Assembly (NCBI GenBank): GCA_964646415.1
Contig: CAZYEL010000014.1
Span: 1-32,320 of the forward strand
Reading direction: 5' to 3'
Source: VGJV01 sp964646415
GTDB lineage: Bacteria; Patescibacteriota; Minisyncoccia; UBA6257; 2-01-FULL-56-20
DNA: 32,320 nucleotides
The notes below the pieces were generated by a model that worked only from the letters and a program-made list of their open reading frames with translations, had not been told where the DNA came from and made no database searches. Positions 24,558 to 32,215 of this stretch are shown in pieces (positions within the stretch are counted from its first letter, which is position 1; each line of letters starts with the position of its first letter). The position numbers and the translations under genes were made by a program.

Positions 24558-24576
24558 ACCCCGCCGCCGGCGGGGT
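24558..24576. terminator. GC hairpin between the Nudix gene and rpmF
   Basis: An 8-bp perfect stem (ACCCCGCC/GGCGGGGT) has a 3-nt loop. The T-run on the minus strand is poor (GCAAGATTTTC). It is one of three copies of the CCCCGCC...GGCGGGG core. Confidence 0.5.
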
Positions 24577-24630
24577 CCTCGATTCTGCTTGTTCGCTATT
24601 ACTCACACAGAATCGGGACAAAACCTTACG

Positions 24631-24646
24631 CCCCGCCTCGGCGGGG
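24631..24646. terminator. GC hairpin after the Nudix gene
   Basis: The stem CCCCGCC/GGCGGGG has a 2-nt loop. On the minus strand it is followed by GTAAGGTTTTG, a delayed T-run. It is the likely end of the rnhB-Nudix unit. Confidence 0.55.
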
Positions 24647-24700
24647 TCGCCATCTTTAATTACTCCCACATGACCATTCTAAACAATACCTTGGAATAAA

Positions 24701-25084
24701 TCAATGCCCCGCCTCCACCGCACGGACTTTCCGGAAAATGCGCTTGTCGAACTCTCGTTTCGGGGAAAGTTCCTCTTCCGAAGTTATCCAGACAAGCTCC
24801 TCCGCTTCGTGCGCTTCCGGCTCACCCTCCCAGCGAAGCACAAGATACGCATCTCCCGCATCGCCATTCTTATGTTCAAATACCCCGAGGGGATGGTATT
24901 CAACAACTCGGACACCCAGCTCCTCCTCCATTTCCCGAATCATCGCTTCGTGCGGCGTTTCACCCTCCTCAATGTGGCCTCCGGGAAAAATAACCATGCC
25001 GGGCGCGTATTGTTTGCTCATGCTCCTCCGCTCGGCGAGCAGCTTCCCGTCACGGGCGAGGATTCCTATCGCAAATCGTTTCAT
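24701..25084 (-). CDS. Nudix hydrolase
   Basis: Nudix enzymes hydrolyse nucleoside diphosphates linked to other groups, often as house-cleaning. The 127-aa protein has a perfect Nudix box G-x5-E-x7-REUxEExGU at residues 36-58 (GHIEEGETPHEAMIREMEEE then LGV). The N-terminus resembles MutT/ADP-ribose-type strands (FAIGILARDGKLLAERRS). The length is the family minimum. The substrate cannot be told from sequence; an oxidised-nucleotide role is possible. Its ATG overlaps the rnhB stop (ATGA), so the two are coupled. Confidence 0.9.
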   Translation of the reverse strand: MKRFAIGILARDGKLLAERRSMSKQYAPGMVIFPGGHIEEGETPHEAMIREMEEELGVRVVEYHPLGVFEHKNGDAGDAYLVLRWEGEPEAHEAEELVWITSEEELSPKREFDKRIFRKVRAVEAGH

Positions 25085-25740
25085 GCGCGTTGTGCGGCAA
25101 GTAGTGTCCGGAGAAAACTCAACCGATGTACCTCGCTCGGGCCATGCCTGCGAAGCGCCGCAAAGTGCCTTTTTGTGCCATATCCTTTGTGTATTGCAAA
25201 GCCATACTGCGGATATTTTTTGTGGAGCTTTACCATGTAACGGTCCCGGGAAACTTTCGCAACGATGGAAGCAAGTTTTACCGCAGCAAACTTCTCATCG
25301 CCTCGCACTATCGTGCGCGCCGACAATCGCCGACTGGGACGCGCCTGCCTGCCGGCAGGCAGGGACAAACGCGGACTATTATTCCCAAGATACAATCCTC
25401 CATCAAGTATCACTTTGCACTTGGTGATTAATGCTTGGCGATTCGTGATAAGTTTCCTAAACGCGCGGAGCGCGGCAAGATTTGCCGCGCTCGCGATATT
25501 CATGCCGTCCACCCCCCGCGGATACACCCGCGCGATTGCATATGAAATGCCTGGGTGATTTTTAATATAGCCCGCCCACCGTTCCCGTTGTCGTGCGGTA
25601 AGTTTCTTTGAGTCTTTGAGCGCGCCTAATTCTTGATTCCTGATTCTTAATTTCCGCGGTATGCATACCGCGGAAACCGCCACGGGTCCCGCAAGCGCCC
25701 CGCGACCCACTTCGTCTATGCCGATAATAAACCTTTCCAT
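25081..25740 (-). CDS. rnhB: Ribonuclease HII
   Basis: RNase HII removes ribonucleotides and RNA primers from DNA hybrids. The catalytic acidic residues are visible: Asp9-Glu10 in GIDEVGRGALAGP, Asp113 in ILDGG and Asp148 in RGDEKFAAVKLASIVAKVSR. The DSKKLT and HKGYGTKRHFAALRRHGPS motifs are also typical. Length 219 aa. Residues 119-143 (NNSPRLSLPAGRQARPSRRL) form a loop longer than usual, partly encoded by the 20-bp palindrome at 25344-25363 (LPAGRQA). KLRIRNQEL and LITNRQALITK also look repeat-derived. It is expressed from a promoter at 25846-25854 behind the remnant described next. Confidence 0.93.
   Translation of the reverse strand: MERFIIGIDEVGRGALAGPVAVSAVCIPRKLRIRNQELGALKDSKKLTARQRERWAGYIKNHPGISYAIARVYPRGVDGMNIASAANLAALRAFRKLITNRQALITKCKVILDGGLYLGNNSPRLSLPAGRQARPSRRLSARTIVRGDEKFAAVKLASIVAKVSRDRYMVKLHKKYPQYGFAIHKGYGTKRHFAALRRHGPSEVHRLSFLRTLLAAQRA
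25344..25363. repeat. Perfect 20-bp palindrome inside rnhB
   Basis: CCTGCCTGCCGGCAGGCAGG is fully self-complementary and in frame in rnhB (LPAGRQA). Confidence 0.9.
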
Positions 25741-25834
25741 TAAGACTTATAGTACCAAAATTAAGAAGCTGCTGACGAGTCCCTTCCCAAAAAACTTTTT
25801 CGTTCTCATTTAAAACCTTATCCAACTCCCTCAT
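25741..25834 (-). pseudogene. 5' fragment of a lost gene (possibly PH-domain) used as rnhB leader
   Basis: Behind a good promoter an ATG (25834) opens MRELDKVLNENEKVFWEGTR for about 30 codons and then runs into rnhB in another frame. The L-x-x-N-E-K-V-x-W-E-G pattern is what bacterial PH-like (bPH) proteins show at their start. The rest of the gene is gone, so this may be a deletion scar that placed the promoter in front of rnhB. It could also be a leader peptide. Identification is weak. Confidence 0.4.
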
Positions 25835-25845
25835 TGTTTATATAA

Positions 25846-25854
25846 AGTATAGCA
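25846..25854 (-). promoter_or_regulatory. Extended -10 promoter upstream of rnhB
   Basis: TGCTATACT on the minus strand ends 11 nt before the ATG at 25834, the same distance as in rpsB. Confidence 0.6.
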
Positions 25855-25910
25855 GATTACGAATCAGAATTCAGATGCAATCGCTCGACTTCTTTAATAG
25901 GTTAAAAAAA

Positions 25911-26213
25911 CTAGAAGCCCCATCCGTTCATGAAAGCAATTGCGGCTGTAGATATCAGAAATAAAACCGCTATATAAAAAACAGCCCTATTAAAATTCGT
26001 TATGGACTGCTTTTTAATTTTCATAAATATGAAAGAAATTATTATGCCCAATTCACCTACAATAAATATTGGCGCAATAAAATATGCAAAGATAACACCC
26101 AAAGCAAAGCTTCCCATGACCGGATCGTTATCAATGTACGGCACAGAATAAAAAAGGGCGCCTCCGGCCGCGATCGAAATTATGAATGCTATGGAAAATA
26201 TTTTAAAAATCAT
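25911..26213 (-). CDS. Small three-helix membrane protein of unknown function (100 aa)
   Basis: No family recognised. Hydrophobic segments lie at about 3-24 (FKIFSIAFIISIAAGGALFY), 34-64 (GSFALGVIFAYFIAPIFIVG, GIIISFIFM) and 77-95 (AVFYIAVLFLISTAAIAFMN), with KIKKQ between the last two on the probable cytoplasmic side. An AAGGA sits about 8 nt upstream of the ATG. It lies 43 bp downstream of tRNA-Leu on the same strand and may share its transcript. Confidence 0.65.
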   Translation of the reverse strand: MIFKIFSIAFIISIAAGGALFYSVPYIDNDPVMGSFALGVIFAYFIAPIFIVGELGIIISFIFMKIKKQSITNFNRAVFYIAVLFLISTAAIAFMNGWGF

Positions 26214-26255
26214 TACGGTATCCTTGCAGTCTTACAAAAATCTCGAAACCCGATT

Positions 26256-26341
26256 TGGTGCGCGGGACAGGAGTTGAACCTGCATGCCCTTGCGGGCGCT
26301 ACCACCTCAAGGTAGTGCGTCTGCCGTTTCGCCACCCGCGC
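26256..26341 (-). tRNA. tRNA-Leu (anticodon GAG), CCA encoded
   Basis: On the minus strand: acceptor GCGCGGG/CCCGCGC, a D-arm with GGCGAAACGGC, an anticodon stem CTACC/GGTAG with loop TTGAGGT, a long variable arm (GCCCGCAAGGGC) and a T-arm with GGTTCAACTCC. The discriminator is A and CCA is encoded (26256-26258). It reads CUC/CUU. Confidence 0.95.
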
Positions 26342-26399
26342 ATTGTGCCCCGTCATAGTACCCAAAACAAAGGGCGATTTCAAGATTCCAAAAACCGTG

Positions 26400-26405
26400 T
26401 ATAAT
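26400..26405 (+). promoter_or_regulatory. -10 box of the HlyD-ABC-MacB operon
   Basis: A perfect TATAAT ends exactly 7 nt before the ATG at 26413, so transcription would start on the codon. The -35 is weak. Confidence 0.65.
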
Positions 26406-26412
26406 AACGGCA

Positions 26413-27972
26413 ATGTTTAAATCCGGCTTTCGGCATATACGCCGCCACCCCTACGTTACTTCCGCGATTTTCATCGTGCTCATTGTAATTGCCGTGTTCC
26501 TCTTCGCGCGTGGAGGGAATGAAACACTCACCCGCACCGTCACGGTCACTCGCGGAAACATTGCGCAAACGGTTATCGTTACCGGAAAAACGAAACCAAA
26601 ACAGGACATCAACCTTGGATTCGAGAAGAGCGGCGTAGTGGCGACGGTACATGTGGAAGTCGGCGACCCCGTAAGGAGGGGCGCGCCGCTCGTGGCGCAA
26701 GACACCCGCGAGCTTCGCACCGCGCTCGACCAGGCAACGGCGAACAAGTCCGGCGCACTGGCGAAGCTTGAAGCGCTCCGCCGGGGTCTCCGCGAGGAAG
26801 ACATCCAAATCGCCCGCACCGCGCTCCAAAAAGCGCAGCAGGATTTCACAAACATCCTGAGCGGCGTACCCGACATAATCCACAGCGCATATTCGAAATC
26901 CGACGACGCCGTGCGCAAGCAGCTTGACCCGCTCTTTTTGAACGACGACCGCACCAATGCCACGCTTTCGTTCGAAACAAACAGCTCGCAGACCGCGACG
27001 GACGCGGGAGCACTCCGCGCAGCCGCGGGAACCGAACTCTCCCGGTGGAACGACGAACTTGCGGCAATCACCTCTTCCACTCCGAGTACTACACTTGAGG
27101 ATATGCTGCTCAAGAGCCGCATGCACCTCACCATTGTCCGTGCGCTTCTCGACAAAACAATGAATGCAATCGTGGGTGCCGCATCGTCCCTCAGCGACTC
27201 GACCGCGCTTACCTACAAATCCTACGTCGCCACGGGGCGCACCAACGTGGACGCGGCGCTTTCAAGCGTGAACGAGGAGTTTGAATATATCTCCGCCCAA
27301 AAAATTGCGGCTTCCAAAGCGCAGGACGAACTCAATCTGAAACTCGCCGGAAGCGACCCGCAGGACGTGATTGCGCAGGAAGCAACCGTTGCGCAGCTTG
27401 ATGCAAGCGTGCGCGCGGCGGAAGTGCAGCTTGAGAAAAGCGTACTCCGAAGCCCCATCGACGGCATCGTCACGCGGCAGGAAGCGAAAGTGGGCGGGCT
27501 CGTCACCGCGAACCAAACCGTTGCCGCGGTAATCTCCGCGGGAAGGCTCGAAATCGAGGCGAATGTCCCCGAAGTGGATATTGCGAAACTCGCGGTGGGA
27601 AACGAAGCAATAATAACTCTCGATGCATACGGAAAGGGAGTAATGTTCCCCGCGCACGTCATCCGCATCGACCCCGCGGAAACCGTCATTGAAGGAGTTT
27701 CCACCTATATCACCAAATTCTCATTTGAACAGGAAGATGCGCGCCTCAAACCCGGCATGACGGCGGACATCGCGGTGACTACTGCGCAAAAAACGAACGT
27801 CCTTATCATTCCGGAGCGAGCGGTGATGCTCCAAAACGGGAAGCGATTTGTGCAGCGCATGAATGCCGAAGGGCGCATTGAAGAACGGGAAATTACAACG
27901 GGAATCCGCGACACGAAAGGCAACGTGGAAGTTGTCTCCGGTCTTGCGGAGGGAGATGTTATTGAAGAGTAA
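26413..27972 (+). CDS. Membrane-fusion (HlyD/MacA-like) adaptor subunit
   Basis: This is the extracytoplasmic adaptor of an ABC or RND-type export machine. Residues 14-33 (VTSAIFIVLIVIAVFLFARG) anchor it in the membrane. A biotinyl-lipoyl-like half follows (about 55-100: NIAQTVIVTGKTKPKQDINL, EVGDPVRRGAPLVAQD), then a long coiled coil (about 105-350) with a large insert, the second lipoyl half (RSPIDGIVTRQEAKVGGLVT) and a beta-barrel (EANVPEVDIAKLAVGNEAII). At 519 aa it is longer than MacA (about 370) because of the helical hairpin. In an organism without a typical outer membrane it may bridge the wall or S-layer. First gene of a three-gene operon. Confidence 0.9.
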   Translation: MFKSGFRHIRRHPYVTSAIFIVLIVIAVFLFARGGNETLTRTVTVTRGNIAQTVIVTGKTKPKQDINLGFEKSGVVATVHVEVGDPVRRGAPLVAQDTRELRTALDQATANKSGALAKLEALRRGLREEDIQIARTALQKAQQDFTNILSGVPDIIHSAYSKSDDAVRKQLDPLFLNDDRTNATLSFETNSSQTATDAGALRAAAGTELSRWNDELAAITSSTPSTTLEDMLLKSRMHLTIVRALLDKTMNAIVGAASSLSDSTALTYKSYVATGRTNVDAALSSVNEEFEYISAQKIAASKAQDELNLKLAGSDPQDVIAQEATVAQLDASVRAAEVQLEKSVLRSPIDGIVTRQEAKVGGLVTANQTVAAVISAGRLEIEANVPEVDIAKLAVGNEAIITLDAYGKGVMFPAHVIRIDPAETVIEGVSTYITKFSFEQEDARLKPGMTADIAVTTAQKTNVLIIPERAVMLQNGKRFVQRMNAEGRIEEREITTGIRDTKGNVEVVSGLAEGDVIEE

Positions 27973-27979
27973 CCCGCAT

Positions 27980-28696
27980 ATGGCGCTTATCGAAATCGAG
28001 GCGCTCGAGAGAATATACCAGGACGGCAGCGTTGCCACGCCTGCGCTCCGCGGCGTTTCCTTTTCCATCGAGAATGGGGAATTTGTCGCCGTCATGGGCC
28101 CCTCGGGGTCCGGCAAATCCACGCTCCTCCATATCCTCGGGTTTCTTGACGGCTACACCGGCGGCGAATACCGGTTTCAAGGGAAACCCGCACACCGTTA
28201 CGACGAGACGGAAAAGGCGCACATCCGCAATGCGACAATGGGTTTCGTATTCCAATCGTTCAATCTTCTCTCCAAGACATCAGTGCTCGAAAATGTGAAA
28301 CTTCCCCTCCTCTACTCTGCCGTTCCAAAACACGAGTGGGACGCGCGCGCGAGGAAGGCGCTCGAAGCAGTGGGCCTCACGCACCGGCTTGCACACGATT
28401 CTTCCCAGCTCTCCGGCGGCGAGCGCCAGCGGGTGGCAATCGCGCGGGCGCTTATCACCCACCCGCAAGTCATTTTCGCGGATGAGCCGACGGGTAACCT
28501 CGACTCAAAATCCGGACGGGCAGTCATGGGAATCCTCGAGCGCCTCCACAACGAGGAGCGCCACACCATCATCCTCATCACGCATGAAACGTATACCGCC
28601 GAGCGCGCCGAGCGCATCATCAAGCTTGCCGATGGAGAACTGGTATCCGACCAAAGAGTTGCGGAACGGGCGCCCGCCGATACGTTTATAAAATAA
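27980..28696 (+). CDS. ABC transporter ATP-binding protein (MacB/LolD type)
   Basis: The ATPase of the export complex. Walker A GPSGSGKS is at about 40-47, the Q-loop at FVFQSFNLLS, the signature LSGGERQRVAIARAL at about 144-158, Walker B VIFADEPTGNLD at about 164-175 and the switch His in LITHE. The spacing and the LDSKSG segment fit the MacB/LolD/FtsE group. At 238 aa the product is full length. The start at 27980 lies 7 bp after the adaptor stop. A longer in-frame extension would run back into the adaptor gene and is not needed. Confidence 0.93.
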   Translation: MALIEIEALERIYQDGSVATPALRGVSFSIENGEFVAVMGPSGSGKSTLLHILGFLDGYTGGEYRFQGKPAHRYDETEKAHIRNATMGFVFQSFNLLSKTSVLENVKLPLLYSAVPKHEWDARARKALEAVGLTHRLAHDSSQLSGGERQRVAIARALITHPQVIFADEPTGNLDSKSGRAVMGILERLHNEERHTIILITHETYTAERAERIIKLADGELVSDQRVAERAPADTFIK

Positions 28697-28701
28697 ACCC
28701 C

Positions 28702-29955
28702 ATGACATTCTCACGCGCCGCGCACACCGCCCTCACCGGCCTCCGCACCAATAAGACACGCGCATTCCTCACCGTGCTCGGCATTGTGATAGGCATCACC
28801 GCGATTATCCTTGTCATCTCCCTGGGACAAGGCGCAAAAAAACTCATTTTGAGCCAGGTGCAAGGGCTGGGGTCAAATACTGTCGTGGTCATTCCGGGCC
28901 GCCAGCCGAAGGGGCCCAGCGACTTCGCAAACGTATTCCTCGATTCGCTCAAAGACCGCGACCTTGAATCGCTCATGAACAAAAGCAACGTACCCGATGC
29001 GGAAGACGTGATGCCAATCGTCTTCGGCCCCGTGCGGCTCGCCTACGAGAACGAAACGTACCAGGCAACGGTTCTGGGCGGCGGGAGCACGGAGGTAAAC
29101 AACGTCATCGGACACATTTTCGACATCTACCCCGAAATCGGCGCGCACTTTTCCGCGGATGACGTGCGTTCTCGCGCGAGCGTCGCAGTCATCGGGAGCA
29201 AGGTGAGGGAAAAGCTTTTCGGCACCGCAAATCCCCTGGGCGAGAAAATCAAAATCAATAACCGGAGTTTCCGCGTGGTCGGCGTCCTCGCCTCGCGCGG
29301 GCAAGTGTCATTCTTCAACTTCGACGAAATGGTGCTCGCGCCCTATACCACCGCCCAGCAGTACATCCTCGGTAAAAAACATTTCGACCGGATTATTCTC
29401 TCCGCGCGAGGCGCCGATAAAGTGAAGACGGTGGTTACGGACGCCACCGCGACCATCCGGCGGAACCATAACATCACCGACCCGGATAAAGACGACTTTT
29501 TCGTGCAAACCCAGGCCGACCTCGCCGCGCGGCTCGACACCATCACTTCGGTCCTCACCGCCTTCCTCACCGCCATCGCCTCGATTGCACTCTTTGTGGG
29601 AGGCGTCGGCATCATGAACATCATGCTGGTCTCGGTTACCGAGCGCACGAGGGAAATCGGCTTGCGGAAAGCGCTCGGCGCCACCCCGCGCGATATCCTC
29701 ACGCAGTTCCTCCTTGAAGCGATATTTCTCACCGGCGCGGGCGGCGTCGTGGGAATTCTTCTCGGCACGTTCCTTTCCTTCCTCATCGCCACCGTACTCT
29801 CCCACACCGTGGCGCTCACCTGGACCTTCGTATTTCCCTACAGCGGCGCGGCGCTCGGGATTGTTGTCTCATCCGCAGTGGGCCTCATTTTCGGCATTTA
29901 TCCCGCGTGGCATGCGGCGAAGCTCAATCCGGTGGATGCGTTGCGGTATGAATAG
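28702..29955 (+). CDS. MacB-type ABC permease (FtsX-like)
   Basis: The membrane subunit of the same exporter. Residues 18-45 hold helix 1 (KTRAFLTVLGIVIGITAIIL). A large extracytoplasmic (MacB_PCD) domain follows (about 46-275). Then come three helices: TAFLTAIASIALFVGGVGIM, the family signature VTERTREIGLRKALGATPRD, LEAIFLTGAGGVVGILLGTF and the last helix with GIYPAWHAAKLNPVDALRYE. The length (417 aa) fits a stand-alone MacB-like half without the fused ATPase. It starts 5 bp after the ATPase stop. Such systems export peptides, lipoproteins or toxins. The substrate is unknown. Confidence 0.93.
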   Translation: MTFSRAAHTALTGLRTNKTRAFLTVLGIVIGITAIILVISLGQGAKKLILSQVQGLGSNTVVVIPGRQPKGPSDFANVFLDSLKDRDLESLMNKSNVPDAEDVMPIVFGPVRLAYENETYQATVLGGGSTEVNNVIGHIFDIYPEIGAHFSADDVRSRASVAVIGSKVREKLFGTANPLGEKIKINNRSFRVVGVLASRGQVSFFNFDEMVLAPYTTAQQYILGKKHFDRIILSARGADKVKTVVTDATATIRRNHNITDPDKDDFFVQTQADLAARLDTITSVLTAFLTAIASIALFVGGVGIMNIMLVSVTERTREIGLRKALGATPRDILTQFLLEAIFLTGAGGVVGILLGTFLSFLIATVLSHTVALTWTFVFPYSGAALGIVVSSAVGLIFGIYPAWHAAKLNPVDALRYE

Positions 29956-29956
29956 T

Positions 29957-29990
29957 GAAATCCGATTTCAATATATTGAAATCGGATTTC
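29957..29990. repeat. Perfect 34-bp palindrome after the exporter operon
   Basis: 17-bp arms beginning GAAATCCGATTTCAATA, perfectly symmetric, 1 bp past the stop of the permease. It has no T-run. It is a third palindrome of exactly 34 bp in the window. Confidence 0.9.
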
Positions 29991-30003
29991 GATAGATATA
30001 AGC

Positions 30004-30038
30004 AAAAGACCACCGCGCATACGCAGCAGTGGACTTTT
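30004..30038. terminator. Probable bidirectional terminator hairpin
   Basis: AAAAG-A-CCAC pairs with GTGG-A-CTTTT around a small GCG/CGC stem. Plus-strand CTTTTGG and minus-strand CTTTTGC follow. It lies between the convergent permease and asparaginase genes. Confidence 0.6.
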
Positions 30039-30055
30039 GGCAATCCTGAAACTCT

Positions 30056-31069
30056 TCAGTAAATCTTCCCTTCTTTATTGATTTCCCCGGTGTAGTTCGT
30101 GTGCATCATTTTTTTCACTTCCGCATAGTTCTTTGCGTGCGCAAGCGCCCACATCAATTTTGTGACCACACTTTCTATACTCATGTCATATGCTTGTATG
30201 ACACCTTTATCGAGAGCCTGCTTGCCTACGTCATAAAGATGCATCGCAGTCGCTCCCTCAAGACACTGCGTGCTTACCACCACGGGCACCTGAAGTTTGT
30301 TTGCCCGCTCTATCGCAGGAAGATATTTATAAGCGATATTCCCCGATCCGTACCCGCGGAGCACAAGCCCCTTCACGCCTCTATCGAGAAGACCCAAAAG
30401 CATTTCAACGGGAGTTCCGGGCACAAGCGTCACCACTGCGATATTCTCCTCGAAACCAGGCTTCGGCTTAATTGCCGCGCCATGCCTCCTCTTAGCCTCG
30501 TCGCTTAGCCGAATATCTATGCGAATCTCTCCAAGAAGATCCCAGTTGATAGTTTCAAACGCATCGAGTTTTGATTCAGAAACCTTCGATGCCCGCGAAC
30601 CCATAATAACTTCCTCGTCAAACACCACCATGACCCCCGCGATGTTCATACTCGCGACGGAAACCGCATTCACGAAGTTCCTGCGGGCATCGGTCTCGAT
30701 TTTCCCCCCGGGGATCTGGGCGCCCGTAAGCACCACCGGCTTCCCGAGATTCTGAAGGGAGTAAGAAAGCGCGCTTGCGGTATACGCCATAGTATCGGTG
30801 CCGTGCGTAATCACAAACCCGTCAAACTTCCGGTATTTCTCCGCAATCACTTCCGTCATCGCGTTCCAGTGCTTCGGCTCCATGTTGGTGCTGTCAATAT
30901 TATCCAAATAGTGCACCGACAGGTTGGCGATTCTTTTGAGCCGCGGCTCCATATTGAGGAGCGTCTTGATAGCCCTCTCCTTCGGAGGCGTCTCCAAAGC
31001 CCCCTTCTCATTTTCTTCCATGACAAGAGTGCCTCCCGAGAAAATCACCAGAATTTCGGCTTTTTTCAT
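30056..31069 (-). CDS. L-asparaginase, type I
   Basis: The enzyme hydrolyses asparagine to aspartate and ammonia. Catalytic Thr14 is in FSGGTLVM and the second site T-H-G-T-D-T is at 88-93. The LTGAQIPGGKIETDARRN stretch, the GSRASKVSESKLDAFETIN segment and the C-terminal VVVSTQCLEGATAM fit the cytoplasmic AnsA-like enzymes. With 337 aa the length is right and there is no signal peptide. The S-G-G-T motif (TGGT in most) is a conservative change. It is the second gene after the voltage-sensor protein, 9 bp behind its stop, with a GAGG site. Confidence 0.92.
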   Translation of the reverse strand: MKKAEILVIFSGGTLVMEENEKGALETPPKERAIKTLLNMEPRLKRIANLSVHYLDNIDSTNMEPKHWNAMTEVIAEKYRKFDGFVITHGTDTMAYTASALSYSLQNLGKPVVLTGAQIPGGKIETDARRNFVNAVSVASMNIAGVMVVFDEEVIMGSRASKVSESKLDAFETINWDLLGEIRIDIRLSDEAKRRHGAAIKPKPGFEENIAVVTLVPGTPVEMLLGLLDRGVKGLVLRGYGSGNIAYKYLPAIERANKLQVPVVVSTQCLEGATAMHLYDVGKQALDKGVIQAYDMSIESVVTKLMWALAHAKNYAEVKKMMHTNYTGEINKEGKIY

Positions 31070-31078
31070 GTCCTCGGA

Positions 31079-32215
31079 TTAAATTGTATCCTCTGCCGCA
31101 AAATTTTCCAATTCGGATAAATCAATATTGATAAGATTGTATTCTCCACCGAGAATCGAATCGAGGTCCTGGGTAAGCCGGTACATCCCGTAGAGGATAT
31201 ACGCCGCGACGAGCACCGACACCATGCCCGTAGCTCCCGGTATGAATATCGCAACCAAACCGAGGTAAAACACGGTTGCCTGGTGCAAAAGCGTGTCGTA
31301 CGCCCGGGGCGTCAACCGGCTCTTTTTGCTGATTGCAAACGCGGCATCTTCCTCAAGTCCCGCGTAGAGTATCGCGAGCTCCGAGGGATTCGGCTCGATA
31401 ACCGCAATCTCATTGTATAATGCCCTGCTCGCTTCCGGAAGAAACGCGTGGTCTGCAGACTGGGCGCGGAGCGACTGGAGAAACGCCCTGCTCCATTCCC
31501 GGCACACCGCCCGACCCCCCTGCTGGTTCCTGTGAAGAAAGAGATTGGAGAGCGAAAGCAGTTTGCCGTATATCCGCACGACGGTTTCTTCCACCTGGAT
31601 GAATTTGCCGTAACTCACGCCGATTTTCTGGGAAAGAATGATGCCGAGCGCGAAACCGATAATCGCGAAGAGCTCCCCGAGTTCGGCTCCGGAAATCCAC
31701 CAACCCCTCGATTCCAAAAACCATATCCCTCCCTTAAGCACGACGAGAAGCCCGAGCACCGGCGTGATACGCTCGAAAATCGTGTTCTGATATTGGAAAA
31801 TCTTCCCGAAAAAACTCCCGTAGCGGAAAAGCTTCAGTATCCGGAGGAACCGGAGCAGCCGGATAAGCCGCACCGCCCGTATCGCCGTGGTGCCCGGGAA
31901 AAGGTGGAGGAAAAAATCAAGGTAATTCGGAAAAATCGCAAGGAAGTCCACGATGCTCATGGGTTTCAGTGCAAACCGGAGCCGCTGTGGCGCGGAGAAC
32001 ACCCGCAACACATACTCCACGGTAAATACCACGAGGGCGATGTGCTCGATAACGAGAAACGTGACGGAGAACCGCTCAAACACATCCGCATATAAAAACT
32101 CTGTCGCCACAACGGCGACGGAGATGATAATAAGCAACATAACGAACGCCTGCACAAACTTGCCTGCAAACGTCGTCGGATTTTCGAAAAAATTATGGAT
32201 TTTCTCGCGTTCCAT
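31079..32215 (-). CDS. Voltage-sensor membrane protein with a bestrophin/DUF4239-like C-terminal part
   Basis: The 378-aa protein opens with a classical voltage-sensor domain: S1 about 22-40, S2 about 54-72 with VEYVLRVF, S3 with SIVDFLAIFP (Asp90) and S4 with Arg113, 116, 119, 122, 125, Lys128 and Arg131 every third residue. The pore helix and K+ filter TxGYG of K+ channels are absent. Instead there are hydrophobic segments at about 152-170 and 180-197 and a cytoplasmic helical region (about 205-305). A further hydrophobic pair (about 313-345) follows, and the end QDLDSILGGEYNLINIDLSE resembles the L-D-x-P-F-x-G-x-[FY]-x-[VI] tail of DUF4239/bestrophin-like proteins. The join of these two parts is the unusual point. 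It is transcribed with asparaginase. Confidence 0.7.
   Translation of the reverse strand: MEREKIHNFFENPTTFAGKFVQAFVMLLIIISVAVVATEFLYADVFERFSVTFLVIEHIALVVFTVEYVLRVFSAPQRLRFALKPMSIVDFLAIFPNYLDFFLHLFPGTTAIRAVRLIRLLRFLRILKLFRYGSFFGKIFQYQNTIFERITPVLGLLVVLKGGIWFLESRGWWISGAELGELFAIIGFALGIILSQKIGVSYGKFIQVEETVVRIYGKLLSLSNLFLHRNQQGGRAVCREWSRAFLQSLRAQSADHAFLPEASRALYNEIAVIEPNPSELAILYAGLEEDAAFAISKKSRLTPRAYDTLLHQATVFYLGLVAIFIPGATGMVSVLVAAYILYGMYRLTQDLDSILGGEYNLINIDLSELENFAAEDTI

Noticed and set aside
24558..24646. Two similar GC hairpins as a CRISPR or tandem array
   Set aside because: Only two copies here, about 55 bp apart, plus one at 13341. They fit a common hairpin/terminator-like repeat, not a direct-repeat array.
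30056..31069. GatD subunit of an archaeal-type Glu-tRNA amidotransferase
   Set aside because: Length and lack of the GatD N-terminal extension, and no GatE next to it, fit a plain type I asparaginase.
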